The notes beneath the pieces are model-generated. The model saw only the letters and a program-made list of their open reading frames with translations. It was not told the DNA's origin and ran no database searches. The translations under genes were made by a program, and so were the position numbers. This document shows, one piece after another, positions 16,123 through 24,410 of a stretch of 64,000 nt of DNA (position 1 is the first letter of the stretch; each line of letters starts with the position of its first letter). The stretch is from Fibrobacter sp. UBA7003. Its GTDB lineage: Bacteria > Fibrobacterota > Fibrobacteria > Fibrobacterales > Fibrobacteraceae. Location: positions 1-64,000 of the forward strand of contig DJXN01000005.1 of assembly GCA_002449765.1 (NCBI GenBank), written 5' to 3'.

Positions 16123-16737
16123 ATGAACTGGTCCATTATTTTCGCCATCGCCATCGCGCTCATCCTGCTAAGGGTCCTCTACCTGCGCATCAAGGCCAAC
16201 AGCCTGGAATCGGATTCCTTCAAGAACATGCTCCCCAAAGACAAGCTCGCCGTGCTCAAGGAATGCCTGCTCAACAACCCCACGCGCACCACCCTCGCAA
16301 ACCTCGACACCTTCCTCAAGGAACAGGGAATCGAGACGGACACCGAAAGCTACCGTCCCTACATGGAGCGCCAGTTGCAGCTGTTGCGCAAGAAAAACGC
16401 CATCGCCGAAGACAACGAGCTATACGCCGAAGAAACCGCCTGGGTCGACAGGATCCGCCCCCTGGAGTTCACCGAAGCCGAGAAGGCTTTTGCCGAAGGA
16501 AACGAGGACTCGTTCGTCGACCACACGCTCGAAGGCATCTCGCGCCTCTATTCCGACGATGCCATCCTTGACGAACTTTCGAAGCTCGAACCACGCTATG
16601 CCAAGGCAACTTCCCTTATCGACGGCTACAAGAAACTCATCGCGCTCCGAGACGAAAGCGGCGCCGACGACAAGTCGCTCGAAGCGCTGCGCAAGCACCG
16701 CGATGCCTGGATGAACGATTTGCTCACCCGCGCCTAG
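16123..16737 (+). CDS. Membrane-anchored protein of unknown function
   Basis: I recognise no family. The 204-residue product has one N-terminal transmembrane helix (SIIFAIAIALILLRVLYL) and a long, charged, largely helical cytoplasmic or periplasmic domain rich in Glu, Asp, Lys and Leu, with no cysteine outside the start. The start at 16123 gives the helix directly; the frame is open further upstream but through the inverted repeat and promoter element, so a longer product is unlikely. No Shine-Dalgarno sequence is visible. It stands alone between divergent fibro-slime and convergent DUF3078-like genes. Confidence 0.75.
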   Translation: MNWSIIFAIAIALILLRVLYLRIKANSLESDSFKNMLPKDKLAVLKECLLNNPTRTTLANLDTFLKEQGIETDTESYRPYMERQLQLLRKKNAIAEDNELYAEETAWVDRIRPLEFTEAEKAFAEGNEDSFVDHTLEGISRLYSDDAILDELSKLEPRYAKATSLIDGYKKLIALRDESGADDKSLEALRKHRDAWMNDLLTRA

Positions 16738-16761
16738 CAGTTAAAAAAATTAGTTTGTACA

Positions 16762-16797
16762 AAAAAATTCCCCGGCTAGGCCGGGGATAAAATTTTT
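16762..16797. terminator. Bidirectional intrinsic terminator
   Basis: CCCCGGC-TAG-GCCGGGG (16770-16786) flanked by A7 on the left and an AT-rich T6 run on the right, between convergent genes. Confidence 0.85.
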
Positions 16798-16813
16798 TCC
16801 GTTCGCGAGTCGA

Positions 16814-17686
16814 TTAGAACCAGCGCCAGGTGAGGCCGAAGAGTACCATCGTCTTGTACTGGGCGTCGCGGTCCAAGTCCTTGTCGTAGGCCATATCGTA
16901 GCCGACCTGGAGTTCCACGTAAGGAACGAGCGTCACGGCGAGGAGGTTTTCCCACTTGCCGTCGATTTCGTCAATGCCCTTGAAGTTCACGAAAGCCCAC
17001 AGACGGCTCTTGAAGCTAGCAATGTTGGAGAACGCATACTTGAATTCCGTGATGGATTCAAGGCCCGGTTCATCCTTGAACTTTTCGAACTTTTCCGTAT
17101 CCTTGTCATCGGCAAAGCCATAGCCGTTGGAAATCGTCATGCGGTTAGCAAAACCGAGACGCTGGCTGAACATGTCGTTCGGGATGAAGGCCACACCGGC
17201 GACCTGCGTTTCATATGCAGGATCCATGAAGCTAGATACGGCCTTCTTCACTTCGTTGCCCTCGTCGTCCGTGCTGTAAGTATAGCCGGCGAGGAACTGG
17301 GTCTCGAAGCGGTTACCCGCGTAAAGCTTGAACTTCTCGGTGATGTTGAAGTCGACCATGGATTCCCAGAAGATCTTGTCAGCGGACTTGCGCTGACCAA
17401 GGCCATCTGTCCAGGTCTTGCCCACGGCGAGGTTCACGAGGTTGCGCCAGTTGGCCACCTTCCACTTGCCCGTCACGTCGGCATCGAAGGACACAAGCCA
17501 GGTGTAGTTGGAAGTTCCATCCTGCTGCCAGTTGGAGAAGTTGTAGTAGTTCCACTTGACAGCGGCGACCACATCGGCAGTCCAGTTCTCGGGAAGCGAG
17601 CCCTCGAACATGCCGCCTTCCGCCATGGCGGGAGCAGCAAATGTGCAAGCGGTAGCGCATGCCAAAAGAAGCGATTTTATTTTCAT
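16814..17686 (-). CDS. Outer-membrane beta-barrel protein, DUF3078-like
   Basis: A signal peptide (LLLACATACTFAAPAMA) precedes a 290-residue product with alternating aromatic strands typical of a beta-barrel and a final Trp-Arg-Trp-Phe, which fits the C-terminal aromatic signal for outer-membrane insertion. The pattern NWQQDGTSNYTWLVSFDADVTGKWK with WESMVDFNITEKFKLYAG and the NGYG region resembles DUF3078, a family common in Bacteroidota and Fibrobacterota with no known role. A TATCTTTA element lies 53 bases upstream on the minus strand. It is monocistronic, ending at a terminator. Confidence 0.75.
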   Translation of the reverse strand: MKIKSLLLACATACTFAAPAMAEGGMFEGSLPENWTADVVAAVKWNYYNFSNWQQDGTSNYTWLVSFDADVTGKWKVANWRNLVNLAVGKTWTDGLGQRKSADKIFWESMVDFNITEKFKLYAGNRFETQFLAGYTYSTDDEGNEVKKAVSSFMDPAYETQVAGVAFIPNDMFSQRLGFANRMTISNGYGFADDKDTEKFEKFKDEPGLESITEFKYAFSNIASFKSRLWAFVNFKGIDEIDGKWENLLAVTLVPYVELQVGYDMAYDKDLDRDAQYKTMVLFGLTWRWF

Positions 17687-17739
17687 GTTGTTTTCCTCGT
17701 TTTGGCCCGGGCGTAACCCACAGGGCCGGATGTTCGTTT

Positions 17740-17747
17740 TAAAGATA
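17740..17747 (-). promoter_or_regulatory. TATCTTTA -7-like promoter element
   Basis: Minus-strand TATCTTTA, 53 bases before the DUF3078-like start; weaker match to TAnnTTTG. Confidence 0.35.
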
Positions 17748-17793
17748 GCACTTTTTTCGGCAAAATGGGCAGGCGTTTTCTATTATTGCACAC

Positions 17794-18294
17794 ATGACCC
17801 GCGTAGCCGCGACACTGATCCTGCTCCTGAGCATGCTCGCACATGCCCAAAACGCCTCTCCCTGGAGGTTCGAAGCCGGCGTATCGGCAGGGCAGCCAAC
17901 CCCGGTCATGATAGAAGCGGGAATCGGCTACAAGGCGCTGACCCTGCACCTAGAAGGGCTCGGCATCCACAAGGGCGAAAACGACTTCTGGTGCGGATTC
18001 CGCGGCGGGTTCGACTGGACTTTCTTCCGCGAACTCCCGTTTAGAGTAGACCTGGGCGTCGGTGGCGGCTACGAATTCGCAGAAGCCCCCAACAAGATGC
18101 ACCAGGCATTGAACAAGGCGAACGGGGCCATGTACCTCTACCCCTACAACTACAAGGAATCCCTGGACGTTTCCGCCGAAATACGGATCCACCTCTTCGG
18201 GTTCTTCACCCAGATCGCCTACCCCATCTACTACTTCATGAAGCACGACGAGCCCGCAATCCTCTGGCGGGCCGGGTACCTGGCAGAATTCTAA
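17794..18294 (+). CDS. Small exported protein, probable outer-membrane barrel
   Basis: The 166-residue product has a signal peptide (AATLILLLSMLAHAQ) and alternating hydrophobic and polar strands with Gly/Phe/Tyr-rich turns (FEAGVSAGQPTPV, VDLGVGGGYEF), consistent with an eight-strand barrel. I cannot assign a family. It faces away from the DUF3078-like gene and ends at a bidirectional terminator shared with argG. Confidence 0.65.
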   Translation: MTRVAATLILLLSMLAHAQNASPWRFEAGVSAGQPTPVMIEAGIGYKALTLHLEGLGIHKGENDFWCGFRGGFDWTFFRELPFRVDLGVGGGYEFAEAPNKMHQALNKANGAMYLYPYNYKESLDVSAEIRIHLFGFFTQIAYPIYYFMKHDEPAILWRAGYLAEF

Positions 18295-18297
18295 TGC

Positions 18298-18330
18298 AAA
18301 AATCCCCCGGTTTTGAACCGAGGGATTTTT
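18298..18330. terminator. Bidirectional intrinsic terminator
   Basis: AAAAATCCC..CGGTT-TTGA-AACCG..GGGATTTTT forms a near-perfect stem with A and T runs on its two sides, between the convergent small exported protein and argG. Confidence 0.9.
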
Positions 18331-18351
18331 CATGCGGACAGGGCTGCCGAA

Positions 18352-19623
18352 TTACTTCTTCGGGAGCTTGACTTCCTTGCCGAAGTCCACGTTCGTCTTG
18401 TTGCCGAGCAACAGGGCGCGCGTCTTGAGCGGAAGGCCGAAGCAGCGGATGAAGCCCGTCGCGTCCTTCTGGTCGTACATGTCGACGTCGGTGAATCCAC
18501 CGAGGCCCATATCGTAGAGGCTGTAGGGGCTCTTGATGCCGGCCGGGATGATGTTGCCCTTGTAGAGCTTGAGGGTCACGTCACCGGTAACAACCTTGTT
18601 CACTTCGGTGAAGAAGGCGTCCATAGCCTGGCGGAGCGGAGTGAACCACTGGCCATTGTACACGAGGTTCGCGTACGTCATGGACATCTTCTGGGCTTCG
18701 AACAAAGTTTCCTTGTCGAGCACGAGCTGCTGCAGGCATTCGTGAGCCTTGTACAGGAGCGTGCCACCCGGAGTTTCGTACACGCCGCGGCTCTTGAGGC
18801 CAACGAGGCGGTTTTCGACGATGTCCAAGAGACCGCAAGCGTTCTTGCCGCCAATCTTGTTCAGGTATTCGAGGAGTTCGACAGCGCCCATCTTCTTGCC
18901 GTCGATAGCCACCGGATTACCCTTATCGAAGGTAATCGTCACGTGGTCGGCCTTGTTCGGGGCCTTTTCGTACGTGGCGGTGTGCTTGAGGAATTCGTAC
19001 TTGTGTTCCTGTTCCGGGAATTCCAGAACGCCACCTTCGTGAGAGAGGTGCCACAGGTTGCCGTCTTCGGAGTAAATCTTCTTCTTGCTGATGCCGTTCA
19101 GCGGAATCTTGTGTGCGGCAGCGTAGTCGATAGCGTCTTCGCGGCTGTGGAACGTCCACTTCGGGTCCTTCCACGGAGCGATGATCTGGAGCTTCGGGTT
19201 GAGAGCGGCGTAGGTCAGTTCGAAACGGACCTGGTCGTTACCCTTACCGGTAGCGCCGTGAGCAACAGCGTAAGCGCCTTCCTTCTCGGCAATCTTCACC
19301 TGGTACTTGGCGATGAGCGGACGGGCGAAAGAGGTACCAAGGAGGTACGTGCCTTCGTACTTTGCACCGGCGCGAACGGTCGGCCAAACGTAGTCTTCAA
19401 GGAATTCCTTCTTGAGGTCGAGAACGTAGCACTTGCTAGCGCCGGTCTTGAGGGCCTTGTCTTCGAGGGCCTTAGCGTCCGGGAAGTCGTTCTGACCGAG
19501 GTCGGCAGCGAAAGCGATCACTTCGCAGTCGTAGTTTTCCTTGAGCCAGGGGATGATGATACTCGTATCGAGTCCACCGCTATAGGCGAGGACCACTTTT
19601 TTCTTGGATTCTTTCTTAGCCAT
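18352..19623 (-). CDS. argG: Argininosuccinate synthase
   Basis: The enzyme joins citrulline and aspartate using ATP in arginine synthesis. The N-terminal PP-loop [13 protein letters not shown] and the following FAADLGQ are diagnostic, as are [13 protein letters not shown] and the C-terminal tetramerisation region. Length, 423 residues, is close to normal (about 400-445). A TATATTTG element lies 31 bases before the ATG with AAAGGAAAA between as a ribosome-binding site. No other arginine gene is in the window. It ends at a shared bidirectional terminator. Confidence 0.97.
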   Translation of the reverse strand: MAKKESKKKVVLAYSGGLDTSIIIPWLKENYDCEVIAFAADLGQNDFPDAKALEDKALKTGASKCYVLDLKKEFLEDYVWPTVRAGAKYEGTYLLGTSFARPLIAKYQVKIAEKEGAYAVAHGATGKGNDQVRFELTYAALNPKLQIIAPWKDPKWTFHSREDAIDYAAAHKIPLNGISKKKIYSEDGNLWHLSHEGGVLEFPEQEHKYEFLKHTATYEKAPNKADHVTITFDKGNPVAIDGKKMGAVELLEYLNKIGGKNACGLLDIVENRLVGLKSRGVYETPGGTLLYKAHECLQQLVLDKETLFEAQKMSMTYANLVYNGQWFTPLRQAMDAFFTEVNKVVTGDVTLKLYKGNIIPAGIKSPYSLYDMGLGGFTDVDMYDQKDATGFIRCFGLPLKTRALLLGNKTNVDFGKEVKLPKK

Positions 19624-19654
19624 TGTTTTTCCTTTGAGAAAATTTTAGACGAAT

Positions 19655-19662
19655 CAAATATA
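19655..19662 (-). promoter_or_regulatory. argG: TATATTTG -7-like promoter element for argG
   Basis: Exact TATATTTG on the minus strand, 31 bases before the argG start. Confidence 0.55.
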
Positions 19663-19665
19663 GAA

Positions 19666-20481
19666 TTAAAAACCGATCATGGCACCCAGGTAGGCAGACA
19701 TCGCCCACGAATCCACGGACCTGTTGAAGAAGCGCTGGAAACCCATTTCGAACGAGACCCACATCGTCGACAGCCGCTTCTTCGCCCACGACCAAACCTC
19801 CTGCATGTCGAACGCCACGCCCGGAGCTAGCGTCAGGAGCTGGGCCCCGCCAAAATTGTATTCGTAAAGGATGCTTCCCGTCGCTCCAAAATACGTAAGG
19901 AACGCGACTCCCGCCCCGGCTTCGACTCCAATAGAGAATCCATCCAACGAGAACATCTTTTCGCAGTCCTCTATTTCCTGTTTTTCGTTTTTCGTCCCCC
20001 CCGGTATCGGAAGCCACCATTCATCGTCTCGCTGGTGCCATTCTTCGCGGATGTCCTCAAGGTCCGTATTTTCCAGTTCCACAATCGGGCCTACGAACCA
20101 ATCCCAAAAGCCCTGCGGGAAATGGAACCGCGTATTGACCCGGTACCTCTGGTAGCGAAGCATCACGTCCGTATCAAGGTCTCCCCCGAAAAACCGCACG
20201 TCCCCCCCCGCACTAATCCAGTCGCTATAGAAGTATTCAAACTGGCCCTGCCAAACGCCGAGGCAATCGCATTCCTTGGTCGGATTGAAGATTCCTGCCG
20301 CAAGCCCCACCAAAAGTCCATAACCCGTATAGGCAGACTGACGCGGGAGCGGGACACTCTTCTTGGCAGTTCGTTCCGTAGAATCCGCGACAGAGGGTTC
20401 TATAGCCAACGAGTCCTTCACCGCAGGTTCAGCGGCCAGGGACGCAAAGGCCAAAAGGAATGTCAAGACAAGGACTCGCAT
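19666..20481 (-). CDS. Exported beta-rich protein of unknown function, probable outer-membrane barrel
   Basis: The start at 20481 gives the signal peptide MRVLVLTFLLAFASLAAEP; a longer frame upstream runs through the trpS terminator and is unlikely. The 271-residue product has a short Ser/Thr/Glu-rich segment, then repeated Gly-aromatic strands (YTGYGLLVGLAAGIF, YSDWISAGGDVRFFGG, RVNTRFHFPQGFWDWFVGP) and ends in Phe. These traits suggest an outer-membrane barrel or periplasmic beta protein; I name no family. It lies downstream of trpS, separated by an intrinsic terminator, so expression may depend on read-through or on a promoter I cannot identify. Confidence 0.65.
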   Translation of the reverse strand: MRVLVLTFLLAFASLAAEPAVKDSLAIEPSVADSTERTAKKSVPLPRQSAYTGYGLLVGLAAGIFNPTKECDCLGVWQGQFEYFYSDWISAGGDVRFFGGDLDTDVMLRYQRYRVNTRFHFPQGFWDWFVGPIVELENTDLEDIREEWHQRDDEWWLPIPGGTKNEKQEIEDCEKMFSLDGFSIGVEAGAGVAFLTYFGATGSILYEYNFGGAQLLTLAPGVAFDMQEVWSWAKKRLSTMWVSFEMGFQRFFNRSVDSWAMSAYLGAMIGF

Positions 20482-20494
20482 TACCCATAATCTA

Positions 20495-20522
20495 TAAAAA
20501 CCCAGTAGCCGATGCAACTGGG
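20495..20522 (-). terminator. Intrinsic terminator behind trpS
   Basis: On the minus strand CCCAGT and ACTGGG pair across a ten-base loop and are followed by TTTTTAT, 35 bases after the trpS stop and 14 bases before the next start. Confidence 0.7.
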
Positions 20523-20556
20523 TCAAATGGGATTCTGGCAATCTTGTTTATCTTGA

Positions 20557-21552
20557 TTAGTATGTGCCCAACAGGGAACGCACCTTCTCCATCATCGCCT
20601 TCGACTTCACGCGGGCCTTCTCCTTGCCGTATGCGAGAATCTTGTCTATTTCTTCGGTGTGGTTAAGCAGGTAGAAGTACTTTTCGCGGGCAGCACCCAA
20701 GTGTTCTTCGAGAACGTTCTGGAGTTCCTGCTTCGCGTGTCCCCAGCCCATGCCACCGGCGCGGTAGCGGGCGGCGAGCGCCTCGGTCTGTTCCGGCGTG
20801 GCGAAGAGTTTGTACAACTTAAACACGTTGCAGGTATCCGGATCCTTGGGTTCTTCGATACCCTGAGAGTTCGTGACAATCTTGCCGATTTTCTTCTTCA
20901 AGGCCTTGCTTTCAAGGAAGATGTCGATGACGTTGTCGTAAGACTTGCTCATCTTGCGACCGTCGAGACCCGGGATAATACCGGTCGTTTCCTGGAACAC
21001 GGGTTCGGGAATGGTGAAAACGTCCTGCCCAAAATGTTTGTTGAACTTGATGGCGATATCGCGGGCAAATTCCACGTGCTGTTTCTGGTCCTTGCCCACG
21101 GGCACGATGTCGGCGCTGAACATCAAAATGTCGGCGTCCATGAGGCACGGGTAGCAATAGAGGCCCATGTTCACGTTCGCATCAGGATCTTCACCGGCGG
21201 CGTTGTTCGCCTCGACCTTCGCCTTGTAGGCGTGGGCACGGTTCATGAAACCCTTCGGCGTAAAGCAGCTGAGCGCCCAGCTGAGTTCAAAAATTTCAGG
21301 AATGTCACTCTGCTTGTAGAACAGGCCTTCTTCCGGGTTCAGGCCAAGGGCAAGCCAGGTCGCCGCAATCTTGTAGATATTCGCACGCATTTCGGCACCG
21401 TTCTGCACGGTAGTGAGAGCGTGGTAGTCCGCAATGAAGTAGACCGTATCGTAGGTCTTCGAAAGTTCAAGAGCGGGGCGGATTGCACCGAGATAGTTAC
21501 CCAGGTGAGGTGTGCCGGTGGGCTTGATGCCCGTAAGGGATATCTTTTTCAT
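20557..21552 (-). CDS. trpS: Tryptophanyl-tRNA synthetase
   Basis: The class I synthetase charges tRNA-Trp. The HIGH-type motif is visible as TGIKPTGTPHLGNYLG at the N-terminus, the KMSKS loop as GRKMSKSYDN near residue 200, and FIADYHALTT between. Length, 331 residues, is normal. The start cannot move because homology begins at residue 3. A TATATTTG element ends five bases before the ATG with no Shine-Dalgarno sequence, which suggests a leaderless message. An RNase D-like gene is divergent. Confidence 0.96.
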   Translation of the reverse strand: MKKISLTGIKPTGTPHLGNYLGAIRPALELSKTYDTVYFIADYHALTTVQNGAEMRANIYKIAATWLALGLNPEEGLFYKQSDIPEIFELSWALSCFTPKGFMNRAHAYKAKVEANNAAGEDPDANVNMGLYCYPCLMDADILMFSADIVPVGKDQKQHVEFARDIAIKFNKHFGQDVFTIPEPVFQETTGIIPGLDGRKMSKSYDNVIDIFLESKALKKKIGKIVTNSQGIEEPKDPDTCNVFKLYKLFATPEQTEALAARYRAGGMGWGHAKQELQNVLEEHLGAAREKYFYLLNHTEEIDKILAYGKEKARVKSKAMMEKVRSLLGTY

Positions 21553-21557
21553 GGGCG

Positions 21558-21565
21558 CAAATATA
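21558..21565 (-). promoter_or_regulatory. trpS: TATATTTG -7-like element five bases before trpS
   Basis: TATATTTG-CGCCC-ATG on the minus strand; exact motif match and no room for a ribosome-binding site. Confidence 0.5.
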
Positions 21566-21608
21566 GCAAGATTTACGGGGCGGTCTAAAACGGCAAGCGT
21601 TATTTATT

Positions 21609-21616
21609 TAAATTTA
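21609..21616 (+). promoter_or_regulatory. TAAATTTA -7-like element before the RNase D-like gene
   Basis: TAAATTTA lies six bases before the ATG at 21623; weak ribosome-binding site (AAAGA) only. Confidence 0.3.
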
Positions 21617-21622
21617 AAGAAA

Positions 21623-22780
21623 ATGATGCAGAACGAAAAATACATCCTGGTCGACAGCGAAGAAGGCCTCGCGAACCTTATCGCGGACCTCGAACTCTAC
21701 GATATGGCTGCCGTGGATACCGAGGCCGATTCCATGCACCATTATCTTGCAAGGCTCTGCCTCATCCAGATTACGATTGGCGAACACCACTATATCGTCG
21801 ACCCGCTCTGTGCCGTCGATATTTCACCGATTTTTTCGACACGGGCCATGCAAACGGTCATCTTCCACGGGGCCGACTACGACCTGCGGCTCCTGTGGCA
21901 GACCTACAAGTTTTCACCCAAAAGCATTTTCGATACCATGCTTGCGGCCAAGTTCCTGGGCGAAGAACACCTGGGGCTTGCAGACCTCGTCCGGAAATTT
22001 TTCGGTGACGAACTCAAAAAGGAAAACCAGCGCGCCGACTGGACCATTCGCCCACTCCCGCTCGAAATGTGCGAATACGCCATCCACGACACCTTCTACC
22101 TGCACGAACTGTGCGCCATCCTTTCCGAAAAGCTCATCGCCGCAGGGCGCTACGGCTGGCTCATGGAACAGGGACGCGTTCTCATCGAGCACGCGAAGAA
22201 CCCGGGAGAAAAGACGAACGACCCCTGGCGCATTTCCGGTTCCAACATTTTTCCACCCTGCGGGCTCAACATTCTCAAGTTTCTTTGGGAATGGCGCGAA
22301 AAGCAAGCCGAAGCCATGGACCGCCCACCCTACAAGGTGATGCCCGCCGAACTCATGCTCGCCATAGTGCGCGCGGCCCAAGCGCATTTCCCGAACGTGA
22401 AGGTAGAACAGCTTCCAAAGCTTCCGCGAAACTTCAGGGACGAGCGTCTCGATTCCTTCAAGGAAATGCTGCAACAGGCCGTTTCCACCCCCGAAAGCGA
22501 ATGGCCCGAACGCAAGCCCAAGGCTCCGCCTCCACCAGTAATCCCCCACTCGGAACTCCTAGCCGCCCTCAAGATATGGCGCGACGAGGAAGCCGAAATC
22601 CTACACCTCGACCCCTCGCTCCTGGCAAACAAAGGGCAGCTCATCTGGCTTGCCGCGCCCGGCAACATGGCCTGGGAAGAACGGTATAGCGAAGCCCACC
22701 TCATGTCGTGGCAAAAGGACCTCTGGAACGGGATTCTCCGGAAGAAACTCCCGACAGCAAAACGCATAGGCGAGGATTAG
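21623..22780 (+). CDS. RNase D-like 3'-5' exoribonuclease
   Basis: The N-terminal ~190 residues form a DEDD exonuclease domain: AAVDTEADSM (first Asp and Glu), VIFHGADYDLRLL (second Asp), and the final YAIHDTFYLHEL with the third Asp; here the usual Tyr of DEDDy is not at the standard spacing I expect, so catalytic subtype is open. The middle has KKENQRADWTIRPL typical of RNase D. The C-terminal half includes an HRDC-like helical segment (ERLDSFKEMLQQAV). RNase D trims tRNA and other stable RNA 3' ends. I start at ATG 21623; the adjacent ATG at 21626 is equally possible. 385 residues. The next gene begins 3 bases after the stop. Confidence 0.82.
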   Translation: MMQNEKYILVDSEEGLANLIADLELYDMAAVDTEADSMHHYLARLCLIQITIGEHHYIVDPLCAVDISPIFSTRAMQTVIFHGADYDLRLLWQTYKFSPKSIFDTMLAAKFLGEEHLGLADLVRKFFGDELKKENQRADWTIRPLPLEMCEYAIHDTFYLHELCAILSEKLIAAGRYGWLMEQGRVLIEHAKNPGEKTNDPWRISGSNIFPPCGLNILKFLWEWREKQAEAMDRPPYKVMPAELMLAIVRAAQAHFPNVKVEQLPKLPRNFRDERLDSFKEMLQQAVSTPESEWPERKPKAPPPPVIPHSELLAALKIWRDEEAEILHLDPSLLANKGQLIWLAAPGNMAWEERYSEAHLMSWQKDLWNGILRKKLPTAKRIGED

Positions 22781-22783
22781 GCC

Positions 22784-23374
22784 ATGTCCCTTCTACCGGC
22801 AATCGCACTCGCCATCCTCGTGATGCTCGTATTCGGCAGTAGCCCCATCGTCGACCTCGTCCTCAAGAAACGGCGCGAAAAGAACGGCGACGACGTCATC
22901 AAGGAACCCTGGGTGCAGATTCACGAGATTCCGGGCTACAGGGACTCGCACCACATTGCCGCGTTCTACCCGCTCAAGGGAGAGCCCAACCTCTTGCCCA
23001 TTATCGAGGAACTCGCACGCGAAGGCAGGCTCCTGCTCCCGCGCTGCGAAGGCGAGGGCATCATGAATTTCTACAAGGTCGCGAACCTGAAAAAGGATCT
23101 CGTTCCCGGGCACTTCGGCATCATGGAACCGCGGGAAGGTCTCGAAAAGTTCGAAGGCGAAATCCGCGTCTTCCTCGTACCGGGAGTAAAGTTCAACTGG
23201 AACGGCAACCGCATCGGCCACGGCAAGGGCTACTACGACCGTTTCCTCGCAAAATACCCGGGCGCCTACAAGGCGGGAATCGCGACCCCGGCACAGATTT
23301 CCAAGGAACCGCTGGAACAAAAGGCGACCGACATCAAGATGGATACCGTCATCGCCTGCAAGCCAAGGTACTAG
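22784..23374 (+). CDS. 5-formyltetrahydrofolate cyclo-ligase-like protein with N-terminal membrane helix
   Basis: The C-terminal part carries the family signature FNWNGNRIGHGKGYYDRFL, preceded by VPGVK, and the substrate-region pattern IAAFYPLKGEPN. The enzyme converts 5-formyl-THF to methenyl-THF. Unusually, the first ~27 residues form a transmembrane helix (LLPAIALAILVMLVFGSSPIV) followed by KKRREK, in place of the usual N-terminal helix with its conserved Lys/Arg. The product of 196 residues has normal total length, so the family N-terminus seems replaced rather than extended. It follows the RNase D-like gene after 3 bases. Either a membrane-tethered enzyme or a repurposed homologue. Confidence 0.8.
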   Translation: MSLLPAIALAILVMLVFGSSPIVDLVLKKRREKNGDDVIKEPWVQIHEIPGYRDSHHIAAFYPLKGEPNLLPIIEELAREGRLLLPRCEGEGIMNFYKVANLKKDLVPGHFGIMEPREGLEKFEGEIRVFLVPGVKFNWNGNRIGHGKGYYDRFLAKYPGAYKAGIATPAQISKEPLEQKATDIKMDTVIACKPRY

Positions 23375-23408
23375 ACAATACTCAATAGTTTTTCAACGGA
23401 GCAACAGA

Positions 23409-24371
23409 ATGCAATTTGACAATGACGACAATCGTCGCGGTCCCGGCAGCGACCGCAAACCCGGTTTCGGACGCCGCTTCGACAACCGCAAGTTCGGCAA
23501 CCGCGATTTTGAAAGCCGCAGTTTCGGCAGCCGCGATTTCAAAGGCAATGATTTCAGGAGCCGTGACTTCGACCGCAGGCCCCGTCCCGAAAACATCGTC
23601 ACCGCCATGGGGGACGCCGAATCGCAGCCGCAGGTCGCCGTCGGCGGGATCAGGGAAGTCTCCGAGCTTCTCGCCAAGGAGCCCTTGCGCATTCACCGCA
23701 TCCTCTTCATGCACCAGTCCGGGAACCCCAAGCTCTACGAACTCCAGAAGGCCGCAAAACGCGCTCACGTCCACGTGCAGCAGGTAGACTCGAAAATTCT
23801 CGACAGCTACGCAAGGCCGAACCAGGGCGTCGTCGCGCTCATGAACGAAAAGGAACTGCTGAACTGGATGGATGTCCGCGAGGAATTTTTCAATGCGGTA
23901 GACAAGGGCGAAAAGAAACTCATCGCCGTCGCGACCAACATCGAAGACCCGCGAAACCTCGGCGCCTGCATCCGTAGCTGCCTCGCCCTGGGAGTCGACC
24001 TTTTCATGATTCCGGCAAAAGGCATGTGCGGAATCACCCCGAGTGTCGCGAGGGCATCGGCGGGAGCACTCGACAAAATGCGCGTCTGCCGCCCCGACAA
24101 CCTGGAAGGCGCCATCGAAGAACTGAAAATGGCCGGCTATCAGATTCTCGGTCTCGACGCCGACACCGAAACAAACCTCGCCGGGTTCGAATTCAAGGAC
24201 CAGGCGGTCATCGCCGTAGGCGGTGAAGACGTCGGACTTCCGCCTTTCATCAAGAAGAAATGCGACGCCGTCCTCCGCATCCCGATGATGCCCGAAGCCC
24301 ACTCCTACAACGCATCCGTAGCTCTCTCCCTCGGACTCTACGAATGTGCGAGACTCCGCATCAAGGCCTAA
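23409..24371 (+). CDS. SpoU/TrmH-family RNA 2'-O-methyltransferase (RlmB-like) with disordered Arg/Phe-rich N-terminus
   Basis: Residues ~75-145 resemble the SpoU substrate-binding domain and ~160-320 the SPOUT catalytic domain, with motif 1 TNIEDPRNLGACIRS, motif 2 IAVGGEDVGLP and motif 3 IPMMPEAHSYNASVALSLGLYE (Asn and Ser kept). The family methylates ribose of rRNA or tRNA guanosines. The first ~60 residues are a low-complexity tract with F-x-x-R-x-F spacing (NRKFGNRDFESRSFGSRDF), likely disordered and RNA-binding. It is followed after 39 bases by the primase-like/RecA-like gene. Confidence 0.85.
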   Translation: MQFDNDDNRRGPGSDRKPGFGRRFDNRKFGNRDFESRSFGSRDFKGNDFRSRDFDRRPRPENIVTAMGDAESQPQVAVGGIREVSELLAKEPLRIHRILFMHQSGNPKLYELQKAAKRAHVHVQQVDSKILDSYARPNQGVVALMNEKELLNWMDVREEFFNAVDKGEKKLIAVATNIEDPRNLGACIRSCLALGVDLFMIPAKGMCGITPSVARASAGALDKMRVCRPDNLEGAIEELKMAGYQILGLDADTETNLAGFEFKDQAVIAVGGEDVGLPPFIKKKCDAVLRIPMMPEAHSYNASVALSLGLYECARLRIKA

Positions 24372-24372
24372 A

Positions 24373-24380
24373 TAAATTTA
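24373..24380 (+). promoter_or_regulatory. TAAATTTA -7-like element before the primase-like/RecA-like gene
   Basis: TAAATTTA directly after the methyltransferase stop, 30 bases before ATG 24411; the leader contains AGAGG. Confidence 0.35.
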
Positions 24381-24410
24381 TCTTGGAATAAAAACGGAAG
24401 AGAGGTCCGT

